Below, one piece after another: positions 16,699 through 24,400 of a stretch of 64,000 bases of DNA (positions are counted from its first letter, which is position 1; the number at the start of each line of letters is the position of its first letter). A program made the position numbers and the translations under genes. The stretch comes from Sedimentibacter sp. MB31-C6 (GTDB lineage Bacteria; Bacillota; Clostridia; Tissierellales; Sedimentibacteraceae), in assembly GCF_035934735.1 (NCBI RefSeq), contig NZ_CP142396.1, positions 1,736,001-1,800,000 of the forward strand. The letters run 5' to 3'. Below the pieces are notes generated by a model. That model was not told the origin of the DNA. It did not search any database and was given only the letters and a program-made list of their open reading frames with translations.

Positions 16699-16756
16699 TG
16701 TCAAAGTATTTGAAATGGCCAGATGCCATATTTATTATGAATAGCAAAAGCATCAA

Positions 16757-16785
16757 TTGACTAACCTAAGTATTTTTGATACAAT
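16757..16785 (+). promoter_or_regulatory. Promoter of the DNA-modification island
   Basis: TTGACT (16757-16762), a 17-base spacer and TACAAT (16780-16785) form a near-consensus sigma-70 promoter, about 70 bases before the first methyltransferase. With the strong terminator at 16544-16586, it makes the island an independent transcription unit. Confidence 0.72.
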
Positions 16786-16855
16786 AATATTGGATTATTA
16801 TGCTCTTGCTAAATATTGCTTATGTTTAGTTTGTCGATGAAAGGAGATAACAATA

Positions 16856-18253
16856 ATGGAATTAATTAAATACTCCATAAAAAGTAAGGAATATGAAAAA
16901 TCTCTTGATTCGGGTTACAAAAAGGAAAATGGTATTTTTTATACGGATATTGAATTAGCACAGAAAATAATTCAATTTCTTAATATCCCCAAAGATGCTA
17001 CTATTATGGATCCATGTTGTGGAACGGGTAGCTTTTTAATATCAGCTAAACACTTAGGTCACACTTCAATATATGGTGCTGATATTGATAAAAAAGCGGT
17101 TAATGTAGCGAAAAAAGAATATGGCATTAATAATGCTAAAATTATAGATACTCTTGCAAATAACGGGCAAGAAGTTTTAAAGAAGTTTAAAATGAAAACA
17201 CCTGCTGATTTTGTAGTAGGTAATCCACCTTATGCGCCTATAGCTAAGGACATTGTCATTGACACTTCGGATTATTTGTTCTTAAGAAATGTTAAAGATT
17301 CAGGAAGTAATTTATTTATTGCTGCTTTATATAGAGCTTTTGAATTAGCTAAACCTACAGGAACAATATCCTATATTATACCTAAAAACTTTCTTCATGT
17401 AGCTTCTTATTCTATGTTAAGAAAGATGATATTAAATGAAAAAAAAATAGCTTCAATTATCGATATTGGCACTTACTTTAAAAATGTAAGAGGGGAACAA
17501 ATTGTCCTTACACTTGAAAATAGCTTTGTAAAAGATAATAACATTACTATTTACAAATACGAAAATAAAGAATTTATAAAAAAAGCTGAAGTTCCTCAAA
17601 ATTTTTATAGAGATGAAGTTCTTTTGTTTGATAGCAAGGAAGATTTTACAATATATAGAACTTTAGAATCTACATATAAAAAGTTTAGTGATATTTGTAC
17701 AGGATATGTTGGTAGAGGTAAATCAAAATCAGATACAGCAATAAAAGGAAAAGATATACGTAAGTTTTCTTTTAAAAATATACCTGTCCCCCAAAAGGGT
17801 AATAAAGTATTTATACAAAACATTTACAGTGCAGAATCTGGAATAATAGCAAGTTTTGCAGGTGATTTAGAAGCTACTGAAACGGTAACTGTGTTTACTG
17901 ATGGTGATGAAAAAATGTGTCGATATATTTTAGGCTTTTTACATTCTAGACTTTGTAATTATTATTTATTGAAGTTTTGCTATAATAATTCAAGGCTTAC
18001 TATGCATACAGATGCAAGATACTTGAAAAAACTACCTTTGATTATTAATGATACAACTTTTCGACAAGTAATTAGTATTGTTAAATCTTTGGAAAATATT
18101 GAATATATGAATGATACATGGTTTGAAATGGTTGAGTCTTTAAATAATTTAATTTATCAAACCTATAACATTGGCGAAGAAGAACGTTATCACATTGACA
18201 ATCAAATGAAAAACATACAATCACAGAGGTGGAATAATGATAAACGAGGATAA
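16856..18253 (+). CDS. Adenine-specific DNA methyltransferase, Eco57I/TaqI-like
   Basis: A 465-residue methyltransferase of the Eco57I/TaqI type. Motif I (SAM binding) is MDPCCGTGSFLISA near residues 50-63 and the catalytic motif IV is VVGNPPYAP near 119-127, an NPPY typical of N6-adenine enzymes. The C-terminal 200 residues resemble a TaqI-like target-recognition domain. It starts at ATG 16856 behind AAAGGAGATAAC. No nuclease domain is fused, so it is either a free modification enzyme or the M part of the surrounding multigene unit. Its 3' end overlaps the next methyltransferase by 17 bases. Confidence 0.87.
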   Translation: MELIKYSIKSKEYEKSLDSGYKKENGIFYTDIELAQKIIQFLNIPKDATIMDPCCGTGSFLISAKHLGHTSIYGADIDKKAVNVAKKEYGINNAKIIDTLANNGQEVLKKFKMKTPADFVVGNPPYAPIAKDIVIDTSDYLFLRNVKDSGSNLFIAALYRAFELAKPTGTISYIIPKNFLHVASYSMLRKMILNEKKIASIIDIGTYFKNVRGEQIVLTLENSFVKDNNITIYKYENKEFIKKAEVPQNFYRDEVLLFDSKEDFTIYRTLESTYKKFSDICTGYVGRGKSKSDTAIKGKDIRKFSFKNIPVPQKGNKVFIQNIYSAESGIIASFAGDLEATETVTVFTDGDEKMCRYILGFLHSRLCNYYLLKFCYNNSRLTMHTDARYLKKLPLIINDTTFRQVISIVKSLENIEYMNDTWFEMVESLNNLIYQTYNIGEEERYHIDNQMKNIQSQRWNNDKRG

Positions 18254-19013
18254 AAGGTGCAACAATTTAACGGGAAAAGAATGGCTTCAAAATTCTTTCA
18301 GTATATGGAGAGATTTAATTAAAACTAAGGAAGAAAAAGACTTGAAACATCCTGCATCATACCCTGTTTCTTTATGTGAAAAGTTAATTAGAACTTTTTC
18401 AAAAGATGGAAATTCTATTTTAGACCCATTTAATGGTGTGGGTTCAAGTCTTGTAGCAGCTCACAATCTCAACAGACCTGCTACAGGCATTGATTTGTCG
18501 GAAGAGTTTTGTGAGATTGCAAAAAATAGAGTGGGTAATGATGATAAAATAAATGTAATCAATGGAGATAGTTTTATTGAATTAGAAAAACTCGAAGAAA
18601 ATTCTTTCGATTTATGTGTTACTTCACCACCATATTGGGATATTTTGAATATGAAACGCAGTGCTGACGGTAAAGAAGCGGTTAATTATTCAGAGAAAGC
18701 CAATGATATGGGTAACATACCTAACTATAGTGAATTTATAAGTAGATTAGGTGAACTATTTGCAAAAGTTAATAGAGTTATAAAACCAGGTGCTTATTGT
18801 TTGGTTAATGTTATGGATATCAGAAAAAAGAGTGAGTTTTATCCATTACATAGTGATTTAGCAACTGAATTACAAAAACATGGTTTTATCTTTGATGATA
18901 TAATTATATGGGACAGGCAACAAGATTACAACAATATGCGTCCTCTTGGATATCCATACAAATATCGTATTAATAAAGTGCATGAATACATTCTTATTTT
19001 TATAAAAAAATAG
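18237..19013 (+). CDS. DNA methyltransferase, N4/N6 type (SPPY)
   Basis: A 258-residue methyltransferase. Motif I is DPFNGVGSSLVAAHN (about 62-76) with TGIDLS as the following SAM-binding strand, and motif IV is VTSPPYWD near residue 128. SPPY is typical of N4-cytosine and some N6-adenine enzymes. Motif I precedes motif IV, which differs from the common beta order. The C-terminal RPLGYPYKYRINKVHEYIL block is usual in DNA modification methylases. It starts at ATG 18237 behind AGAGGTGGAATA within the upstream gene, showing coupled translation. Two methyltransferases side by side suggest an asymmetric recognition site or two marks. Confidence 0.87.
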   Translation: MINEDKRCNNLTGKEWLQNSFSIWRDLIKTKEEKDLKHPASYPVSLCEKLIRTFSKDGNSILDPFNGVGSSLVAAHNLNRPATGIDLSEEFCEIAKNRVGNDDKINVINGDSFIELEKLEENSFDLCVTSPPYWDILNMKRSADGKEAVNYSEKANDMGNIPNYSEFISRLGELFAKVNRVIKPGAYCLVNVMDIRKKSEFYPLHSDLATELQKHGFIFDDIIIWDRQQDYNNMRPLGYPYKYRINKVHEYILIFIKK

Positions 19014-19028
19014 AGGAGCGGAATAGTA

Positions 19029-19517
19029 ATGAAGGCTATTACTTTGCAAAAATCATTATTTAATAGAGGATATTGTTATATTTCAAACTTCAAGGGAAGA
19101 GCTGAAGATATTTACTTCGATTCGACCGATGATTTATGTTTTGCATTAGGTTATATATTAAAAAATGTACGCAGAGTTGATGCTGAAATACCAGATGATA
19201 GAGATGATGTATTGGCAGAGATAATTCCCAATTATCCAATTACCTCTGGTATTACATCTGGTGGTAATGATATGAAATGGGCACCACAATATAGAATTTA
19301 CTTTAGTTCTATTTACAATATGCCTTCAGCATTGAAGTATAGACTACAAGATGATAATCAAATGAGAATTACTGGTAGTTTATTTGTTGAAGCTTGTATG
19401 TATGTTGGTTTTAATCCAGGGAATATGCAGGATAAGGAAATGATTAAAGAGGCTATATTGGAAGTTTTTTGCGATGAAAATGAGCAAAGTGCGTTTTGGG
19501 ATGGATATATAGGATAG
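19029..19517 (+). CDS. Hypothetical protein of the modification island, 162 aa
   Basis: A 162-residue soluble protein I do not recognise. It is mixed alpha/beta with an acidic middle (DAEIPDDRDDVLAEIIPNYP), a Gly-rich SGITSGGNDMKWAPQYRIYF segment and an acidic C-terminus. It starts at ATG 19029, with GAGGAGCGGAATAGTA upstream, 15 bases after the second methyltransferase and 15 bases before the LAGLIDADG-like gene. Tight packing implies a role in the same system, for example a specificity, control or nuclease-partner subunit. No catalytic motif is evident. Confidence 0.7.
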   Translation: MKAITLQKSLFNRGYCYISNFKGRAEDIYFDSTDDLCFALGYILKNVRRVDAEIPDDRDDVLAEIIPNYPITSGITSGGNDMKWAPQYRIYFSSIYNMPSALKYRLQDDNQMRITGSLFVEACMYVGFNPGNMQDKEMIKEAILEVFCDENEQSAFWDGYIG

Positions 19518-19532
19518 GATGGTGATATTATT

Positions 19533-20426
19533 ATGAATATAGAAATGGCTTACCTCTTGGGTATGATTTGTGGTAACGGAGAAATTCAAAGAACTGTTAC
19601 AACTACAATCGTGTCAATAGATATACCCCATAAAAAGTTACAGACAGAAGAAATACACGATGTTAAGCTATATGTAAAAGCTAGTATCGCTGACATAAGA
19701 AGCATTATAGAGCCTTTAGTAGGTGCAGGGCTCGATTTCATCCAAAATAAGTCATCTACTGTGCTATCATTTACAAAACCTAACACAGATTATTTAATAC
19801 GAGAGATAAATAGATTCATAGGTAATGCGGTATCCCATAATGATATAAACATACACTCAGATATATTTAAGTGTACGCTTGATGAACGTAGACAGTTTAT
19901 AAAAGGCTTTGCAGATGTTACAGGATATATTCGACGCAGTAATTATTATGTCGGTGCAAAATATCAGCATAGAGTTTATCTTGAAATACCGCATAATTGG
20001 CAGATGGTAATAGATATTTGTAACTTATTAAAATCAACAGATATTCCTGTACAAAATATAGATTGGGCACATCCTAATATACGAGACGGTAAGCTAACTA
20101 AATACAATGAAGGTAAGCCTAACTTTTGGAAAAAGGAACATCAGGTTAAGATATGGGCAAATGAATTTATACCTGTAGGATTTGGGATTATTCATAAGCA
20201 ACAAGCTTTAGAAATGTATTCAGACGAACTATTGGCGGGCTATCGACAAAATAATAAAGACCCTGAAAAATATACGCATAGGTATTATTGGGAAACACGT
20301 AAAATTCAAAATAAAGAAAAGCCAATACACCCTAGTGAGGATGATGAGTTTATTCCACTTGTTATAAGAGGAAAGCACTTTAACTCATGGTCTGAAATAG
20401 CAAAGGAATTAGGCTATGCCGAATAG
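19533..20426 (+). CDS. LAGLIDADG-like endonuclease-fold protein
   Basis: A 297-residue protein with two segments that fit LAGLIDADG helices: AYLLGMICGNGEIQR (6-20) and FIKGFADVTGYIRR (122-135). Both have a small-residue helix ending near an acidic position, Glu17 in the first and Asp128 in the second. The spacing of about 115 residues is right for a single-chain two-repeat enzyme. Such folds are known in homing endonucleases, intein enzymes and WhiA-like regulators. The host gene is not an intron or intein, so the protein may act as the sequence-specific nuclease or DNA-binding subunit of the island. It starts at ATG 19533 and overlaps the next gene by 11 bases. The family call is by motif only. 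Confidence 0.55.
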   Translation: MNIEMAYLLGMICGNGEIQRTVTTTIVSIDIPHKKLQTEEIHDVKLYVKASIADIRSIIEPLVGAGLDFIQNKSSTVLSFTKPNTDYLIREINRFIGNAVSHNDINIHSDIFKCTLDERRQFIKGFADVTGYIRRSNYYVGAKYQHRVYLEIPHNWQMVIDICNLLKSTDIPVQNIDWAHPNIRDGKLTKYNEGKPNFWKKEHQVKIWANEFIPVGFGIIHKQQALEMYSDELLAGYRQNNKDPEKYTHRYYWETRKIQNKEKPIHPSEDDEFIPLVIRGKHFNSWSEIAKELGYAE

Positions 20427-20913
20427 TAAAAATGTAAAGAGTGAGTTTGAACTTTATGAACCTATGCGTAATTGGTTACATAAATACTTGGAAGATAAAT
20501 ATAGAGGTTTTGAAATAGTAACACTGGATGCTCATGCAGAAAGATTAGATAGAGTTTTAGTTAAATTAGGTATTGTAAATGAACTTGCCACTGGTGTGGA
20601 CATTCAAATAGATATTTTGGGTATTGCTCGTAAAAAAAATATAGTAAAATTATTTTTTATTGAAGCAAAAAAGACGAATCTAACTTTGAGAGATTTAGGG
20701 CAGTTGTGGTCATATTGCAAGTTGATTGATCCTGAAGAAGCCTTTTTAATGACCTCAGCAGAATTAGGTAGCCTAAATAAGCTATTACATATTTTCAAAC
20801 GAGAGGATTTACTTGATTTTGGTGAGGGTAAACATATTAAGAAAATGAAAGTTGCTGTATGGAATTTATCTTCAAACTCTCCTGATTTAGCTAGCATGTT
20901 ACCTAAAATATGA
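20416..20913 (+). CDS. PD-(D/E)XK-like nuclease protein
   Basis: A 165-residue protein with a compact PD-(D/E)XK signature: GVDIQIDILGI supplies Asp66 and FIEAKKTNLTLRDLGQL supplies Glu83 and Lys85 followed by the conserved helix. These are the metal-binding residues of restriction-endonuclease-fold enzymes. It starts at ATG 20416, inside the end of the LAGLIDADG-like gene, and its stop overlaps the next start by 4 bases, so it is translationally coupled on both sides. It is the best candidate for the DNA-cutting subunit of the methylase-linked system. Confidence 0.7.
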   Translation: MPNSKNVKSEFELYEPMRNWLHKYLEDKYRGFEIVTLDAHAERLDRVLVKLGIVNELATGVDIQIDILGIARKKNIVKLFFIEAKKTNLTLRDLGQLWSYCKLIDPEEAFLMTSAELGSLNKLLHIFKREDLLDFGEGKHIKKMKVAVWNLSSNSPDLASMLPKI

Positions 20914-21599
20914 GAGGACAATATCACAAAGCCATTTTTCTTGAAGAAGGAAAGTATCGATTTTTATGTACAATTATAAAAGAAGAACTCAGAGAAGAGT
21001 GTTATGTGTCTTCTTCTTCAAAATTATCAAAATACCTATCTTTGGAAAATTGTAAAGTTTTAGTTTCAGAGAATAAAGGAAATAAACTTCGTACACGCTA
21101 TACATTAGAAGCTGTAGAATGTGAGGGAATACTCTACTATGTAAATTTTAATAGAGTTAATCAACTTTATGAAAAATACCTATTAACTAATAAAATAGCA
21201 AAAGAAAGTATTTATAGAGAATACACTGTTGATAATATGGTTAAAACAGACTTTTTTATGGAGAGTTATGGTTGTATTGAGGTAAAGTCATTGCTTAGCA
21301 GTACAAGTAAAATTATATATCCAGACAATGCTTCCAGTAGACTTGAAAGACAATTAATAAAATATATTGAATTATTGAAAAGAGGAACAAATGTAACTTT
21401 TGCTTTTGTTTCAATGTCACCTTCTATTTTAGATTTTGAATGGCAGAATGTAAAAGAAGTAGTGAAATTACACTTTTGCAAAGCAGTTTTGTTAGGGCTG
21501 AAAATCAAAGCATTTTCTGTTGTTTATGAAGATAACGAATTTAGAATAACTGAGAATATGGTATTAGAACAAAATATAATAAAAACTATGTTATTTTAG
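20910..21599 (+). CDS. SfsA-like nuclease-fold protein
   Basis: A 229-residue protein resembling SfsA. The most telling block is around residues 113-150: TDFFM, IEVKSLLS (Glu124, Lys126), IIYPDNASSRLERQLIKYI, then TFAFVSM, which parallels the EVKS...PDA..R..KHL pattern of SfsA. SfsA proteins have a PD-(D/E)XK-like catalytic core with an OB-like N-terminal domain and bind or cut nucleic acid. SfsA is normally a solitary housekeeping gene, so its presence inside a methylase operon is unusual. It starts at ATG 20910, overlapping the PD-(D/E)XK gene stop by 4 bases. Confidence 0.72.
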   Translation: MRGQYHKAIFLEEGKYRFLCTIIKEELREECYVSSSSKLSKYLSLENCKVLVSENKGNKLRTRYTLEAVECEGILYYVNFNRVNQLYEKYLLTNKIAKESIYREYTVDNMVKTDFFMESYGCIEVKSLLSSTSKIIYPDNASSRLERQLIKYIELLKRGTNVTFAFVSMSPSILDFEWQNVKEVVKLHFCKAVLLGLKIKAFSVVYEDNEFRITENMVLEQNIIKTMLF

Positions 21600-21653
21600 T
21601 AATTACAAATGTGTTAAGACAATAGCTATGTTATATAGAAAATTGAGGTAAAA

Positions 21654-22019
21654 ATGAAAATTGAAAACTTATTAGAAAACATAGGACTTGATTTTAAGAT
21701 TGTAGATGAAACAAAAAAACTGAAGATTATAAAAATACCTTCCAAGCTTCATATTTGTTTTATGATTCAAAAAGGAAATCAGTTCCTTATTGATAGAGAA
21801 ACCTTTGAGTATTTAGATGCAAATTCATTACCGTATTGCTTGTTACTGCAAGATATAACAAAAAATAAATATTACTATATTTCGTTAGAAAAGGAAAACA
21901 ACTGGATAAAATCTTGTTTTGCAGGATGTGACAAAGAAGAAATATATCTGGGGAAGCAGGTTTTAAATGCCCAAATACAGCTTGAAGAATTGGGAAAAAA
22001 GCTAAGTAAATACAAGTAA
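21654..22019 (+). CDS. Hypothetical protein of the modification island, 121 aa
   Basis: A 121-residue basic protein of unknown family with several aromatic residues (KNKYYYISLEKENNWIKSCF). It has no membrane segment. It starts at ATG 21654 with TTGAGGTAAAA upstream, 54 bases after the SfsA-like gene, and is the last gene of the island. The beta-rich middle (HICFMIQKGNQFLID, LLLQDITKNKYYYIS) resembles substrate-facing parts of small restriction-endonuclease folds, but this is not strong enough for a call. Confidence 0.6.
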   Translation: MKIENLLENIGLDFKIVDETKKLKIIKIPSKLHICFMIQKGNQFLIDRETFEYLDANSLPYCLLLQDITKNKYYYISLEKENNWIKSCFAGCDKEEIYLGKQVLNAQIQLEELGKKLSKYK

Positions 22020-22215
22020 TATTATAATATTTTTATAAATAAAACTTATCAAAATGCTAATTATATTGTAAGTACCTTTGCTTTATGAATAAGGAAAATA
22101 TGAGTTGAAATGGTTTTAGATTAACTTGGATATTTAGAAAATTATTTGAATTCTTGAATGAAAACCTAAATTCTTGCGTATATGTGTAATTAGACTGTAT
22201 TTTTATAGCAATAAT

Positions 22216-22255
22216 AAAAAGTTCCCGCTGTCTCAAAATAAACAGCAGGAGCTTT
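22216..22255. terminator. Bidirectional terminator between convergent genes
   Basis: AAAAAGTTCCCGCTGT (22217-22232) pairs with ACAGCAGGAGCTTTT (22242-22256), with a loop of nine bases and A/T-runs on both sides. It separates the rightward modification island from the leftward ImmA/ImmR pair. Confidence 0.8.
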
Positions 22256-22773
22256 TATACTTTTATCTTCTTCAAAAAATCACCTTCAGGACGATAAGGT
22301 ACATTAAAATCATACCCCATTTTATTCATTTCCTGCATTTTTATCAGCAGCAGATTAATATGTGAATTTAGCATGCTTGAAATCTGCACTATATCATAAC
22401 CATCACGTGCTAGAGCTAATACCTCATCATTGTCAATTAACAAATGAGAACCAAAGATATTGGCTTCGTATTCGGTAGTGTTTTTCATATCAAAAAGCTC
22501 AAATTCCTTAAGACCATGACTAGCTAAATTTCTATGAAAAATGTCATGACCGATTTCATGAGCTAATACCATCTGTCTCATATGGTCATCTAAATTATTA
22601 TTAATAAAGATCACACGTTGCTTCCAACGATAGGTATACATGCCCAATAGGTCATTGTAACTCTCATAATAAATCTTAATACCAAGTTCATTGGCAATCT
22701 GTCTGGTATCCCTTGTCCCTATACGTTTGACAAGAGCATTTGCTTTCTTATATATTTTGAAAGAGTCAATCAA
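22255..22773 (-). CDS. ImmA/IrrE-type zinc metallopeptidase
   Basis: A 172-residue metallopeptidase of the ImmA/IrrE (COG2856) family. The zinc motif is AHEIGHDIFH with His72, Glu73 and His76. In ICEBs1 and phage phi105, ImmA cleaves the repressor ImmR after DNA damage or cell-cell signals and so induces the element. Here the gene lies 72 bases downstream of an ImmR-like repressor on the same strand, matching that arrangement. The C-terminal helices probably regulate access to the active site. Confidence 0.86.
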   Translation of the reverse strand: MIDSFKIYKKANALVKRIGTRDTRQIANELGIKIYYESYNDLLGMYTYRWKQRVIFINNNLDDHMRQMVLAHEIGHDIFHRNLASHGLKEFELFDMKNTTEYEANIFGSHLLIDNDEVLALARDGYDIVQISSMLNSHINLLLIKMQEMNKMGYDFNVPYRPEGDFLKKIKV

Positions 22774-22845
22774 AGCAGCACCCCCCTATAAACAATCTAC
22801 TATTCCCCTGTGATTATAGTAAAAAAGTTGTACATTTAGTTGGAC

Positions 22846-23271
22846 TTAATTATTATTATTATCGTCATCTGTTCTATATTTTTTAGGAGTATACTTCTTG
22901 TTTTCCTCTTTGGCATCCCAATAAGCTTGTTGTAAGGAGCGCATAACAGCATCCTTATCTGTTTCTGATAATTCACCACCTGCAAATAACCCACCAATTT
23001 CAGCAACTAAGTCTTCAGCTTGTCTTGCACCACGATTACCATATTTAGCTTTGGCCTTTGTGATAAATTCCTCGTCTTCTGTTAAAAGATAATTAATATC
23101 TACATTAAAAAATGCAGCTAATTTGGAATAAACTTCTCGTTTCTTTGGATAGCTGTTACTATTTTCATAGCTAATAATTGTGCGTAGCGAAACACCGATT
23201 TCTTTTGCCAATTCAGTCTGGGTCATATCTTTCCCTTTCCGTAAGTCTCTAAGTTTTTCTCCAAATCTCAT
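22846..23271 (-). CDS. ImmR-like HTH repressor
   Basis: A 141-residue XRE-family repressor. The N-terminal HTH runs through DMTQTELAKEIGVSLRTIIS and the conserved SYENSNSYPKKREVYSKLA. The C-terminal part has a predicted dimerisation region and an Asp/Asn-rich end (TDDDNNNN). I choose ATG 23271 (MRFGEKL), because AAGGAGG lies 6 bases upstream; a longer frame from 23304 lacks a site. It should repress the divergent gene at 23478 and itself, and be removed by the ImmA-like protease encoded next. Confidence 0.85.
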   Translation of the reverse strand: MRFGEKLRDLRKGKDMTQTELAKEIGVSLRTIISYENSNSYPKKREVYSKLAAFFNVDINYLLTEDEEFITKAKAKYGNRGARQAEDLVAEIGGLFAGGELSETDKDAVMRSLQQAYWDAKEENKKYTPKKYRTDDDNNNN

Positions 23272-23286
23272 AATATCCTCCTTGAA

Positions 23287-23406
23287 TATGAAATTATATT
23301 TCATAAAATGTATTTTACTATTGACATATGATGGTTATCTTCATATAATATAAATGTGAAGAATAGCTACACATACTATAGTACATAAATCTTCACATTT
23401 TGTCAA
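23287..23406. promoter_or_regulatory. Divergent promoters with repressor operator arms
   Basis: A perfect rightward promoter is present: TTGACA (23321-23326), 17-base spacer, TATAAT (23344-23349). A leftward promoter reads TTGACA (23406-23401), 17-base spacer, TACTAT (23383-23378). The inverted pair AAATGTGAAGA (23352-23362) and TCTTCACATTT (23390-23400) places one arm just past the rightward -10 and the other in the leftward spacer. A further palindrome TATGAAAT/ATTTCATA sits at 23287-23305 near the repressor start. This is the layout of a phage-like lysogeny switch. Confidence 0.75.
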
Positions 23407-23477
23407 TAGTCAATAAAAATATGGGGTGGGGAATATAACATGTAAATTAAGTACCCCTAAAACAACGGAGGTATGGG

Positions 23478-24059
23478 ATGAGACTTACAAGAAACATGAA
23501 GAATATTTCAAAGATGTATGAGGGTATGAACCTTGATGAGGAACAGGTTTTTCATAAATCAAAACTTGTTCTTGCTATATACAGGGATGTAGTATGGAGA
23601 ACCATTCAAGAAGCTAATTATGTAAGGGAAGCATGTGAGTCATATTATAGCAATGAGCTTGCTACAGCTTTAACATATTTAAATGATTTTGCACCTACTG
23701 AAAAGAAGGACAAGTTTAGTGATAAAGTTTCCTGTATTTTTGAGACTAAATGGATGATAGATCTTGTAGATACAGCAATGATTAAAATTTATAATTATCA
23801 TACAAATGGAAAGCTGTATCATGAAATATTGTCAAAATGCTATATTACAGCATATCCAATGACAGAAACAGAAATACTGGAATATCTTTCTATAGAGCGG
23901 ACAAGTTTCTATACAAAAAAGAAAGAGGCAATAAAACTATTTGGAATTGCACTTTGGGGATATTCCCTTCCCAAATATCAAGCTATTTTTAATGGGACAA
24001 GTACTATAGAGGAAAAAGACTTACTATATTTCTTTGAAGAAATACAAAATGCGTACTAA
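23478..24059 (+). CDS. ArpU/sigma-like transcriptional regulator
   Basis: A 193-residue helical protein. The C-terminal third (MTETEILEYLSIERTSFYTK, then KKEAIKLFGIALWG) resembles the HTH of ArpU/RinA-type phage late regulators, which are distant sigma-region-4 relatives. It starts at ATG 23478 behind ACGGAGGTATGGG and is the first gene behind the consensus rightward promoter in the ImmR-controlled region. It would be switched on when the repressor is cleaved and may activate excision or transfer genes. Family assignment is moderate. Confidence 0.62.
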   Translation: MRLTRNMKNISKMYEGMNLDEEQVFHKSKLVLAIYRDVVWRTIQEANYVREACESYYSNELATALTYLNDFAPTEKKDKFSDKVSCIFETKWMIDLVDTAMIKIYNYHTNGKLYHEILSKCYITAYPMTETEILEYLSIERTSFYTKKKEAIKLFGIALWGYSLPKYQAIFNGTSTIEEKDLLYFFEEIQNAY

Positions 24060-24175
24060 GTGTGAACTAAAGTTGAACTAGATACGAACCATATACGTAC
24101 TGACTTTGAATTGTAGGTAGCCTATACTCTGTATTATGGGGAGTTAATGGTCTAAAATAAAATAACAATCAAGAG

Positions 24176-24290
24176 CCTCGGCATTTCATTTATGTCGGGG
24201 TTATTTTTATGCCCATTTCTCCAAATATGGTGATGAAGAAGCCTGGAATAACAAATTAATGTTGTTCTGGGCTTTTTCTTTACCCAAAAA
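24176..24290 (+). terminator. Tandem hairpin/T-tract leader elements
   Basis: Two hairpins lie back to back in the gap between the ArpU-like and sigma-like genes. The first is CCTCGGCA/TGTCGGGG (24176-24183 and 24193-24200) then TTATTTTTATGCCCA. The second is AGCCTGGAATAAC/GTTGTTCTGGGCT (24240-24252 and 24261-24273) then TTTTCTTTACCCAAAAA. Both use G-T pairs. They could terminate the upstream transcript, and they carry the same post-T-tract sequence seen at 12861, 39761, 59781, 63870 and 63931. Confidence 0.6.
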
Positions 24291-24301
24291 CAGGGGGAAA
24301 G

Positions 24302-24376
24302 ATGGAGAAGACAAAGTCTAGCTTACATACTAAATGCCGTTCTCCTCCTTTTTCTGATGATTACATTCATTTTTAA
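24302..24376 (+). CDS. Leader peptide, 24 aa, ahead of sigma-like gene
   Basis: ATG 24302 follows CAGGGGGAAAG and opens a 24-codon frame ending TAA 24374-24376. The peptide reads EKTKSSLHTKCRSPPF and then SDDYIHF after the initiator Met. Its codons for SPPFS contain the CTCCTCC run that can pair with the ribosome binding site of the sigma-like gene. A ribosome on this frame would therefore open the downstream site. It is likely to be a cis-acting leader rather than a functional protein. Confidence 0.5.
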   Translation: MEKTKSSLHTKCRSPPFSDDYIHF

Positions 24377-24394
24377 AAATCAGAAAACGGAGGA
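24343..24394 (+). promoter_or_regulatory. RBS-sequestering stem (translational attenuator)
   Basis: Bases 24343-24358 (TCCTCCTTTTTCTGAT) pair with 24379-24394 (ATCAGAAAACGGAGGA) at 15 of 16 positions with a 20-base loop. The right arm contains the GGAGG (24389-24393) used by the sigma-like gene starting at 24401, so the folded RNA hides it. The left arm is inside the leader peptide frame, whose stop lies in the loop. Confidence 0.7.
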
Positions 24395-24400
24395 ATTCAA

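Noticed and set aside
24209-24259. 16-codon frame starting at the TATGCCCA of the leader
   Set aside because: No ribosome binding site, and the ATG is part of the repeated leader sequence rather than a translation start.
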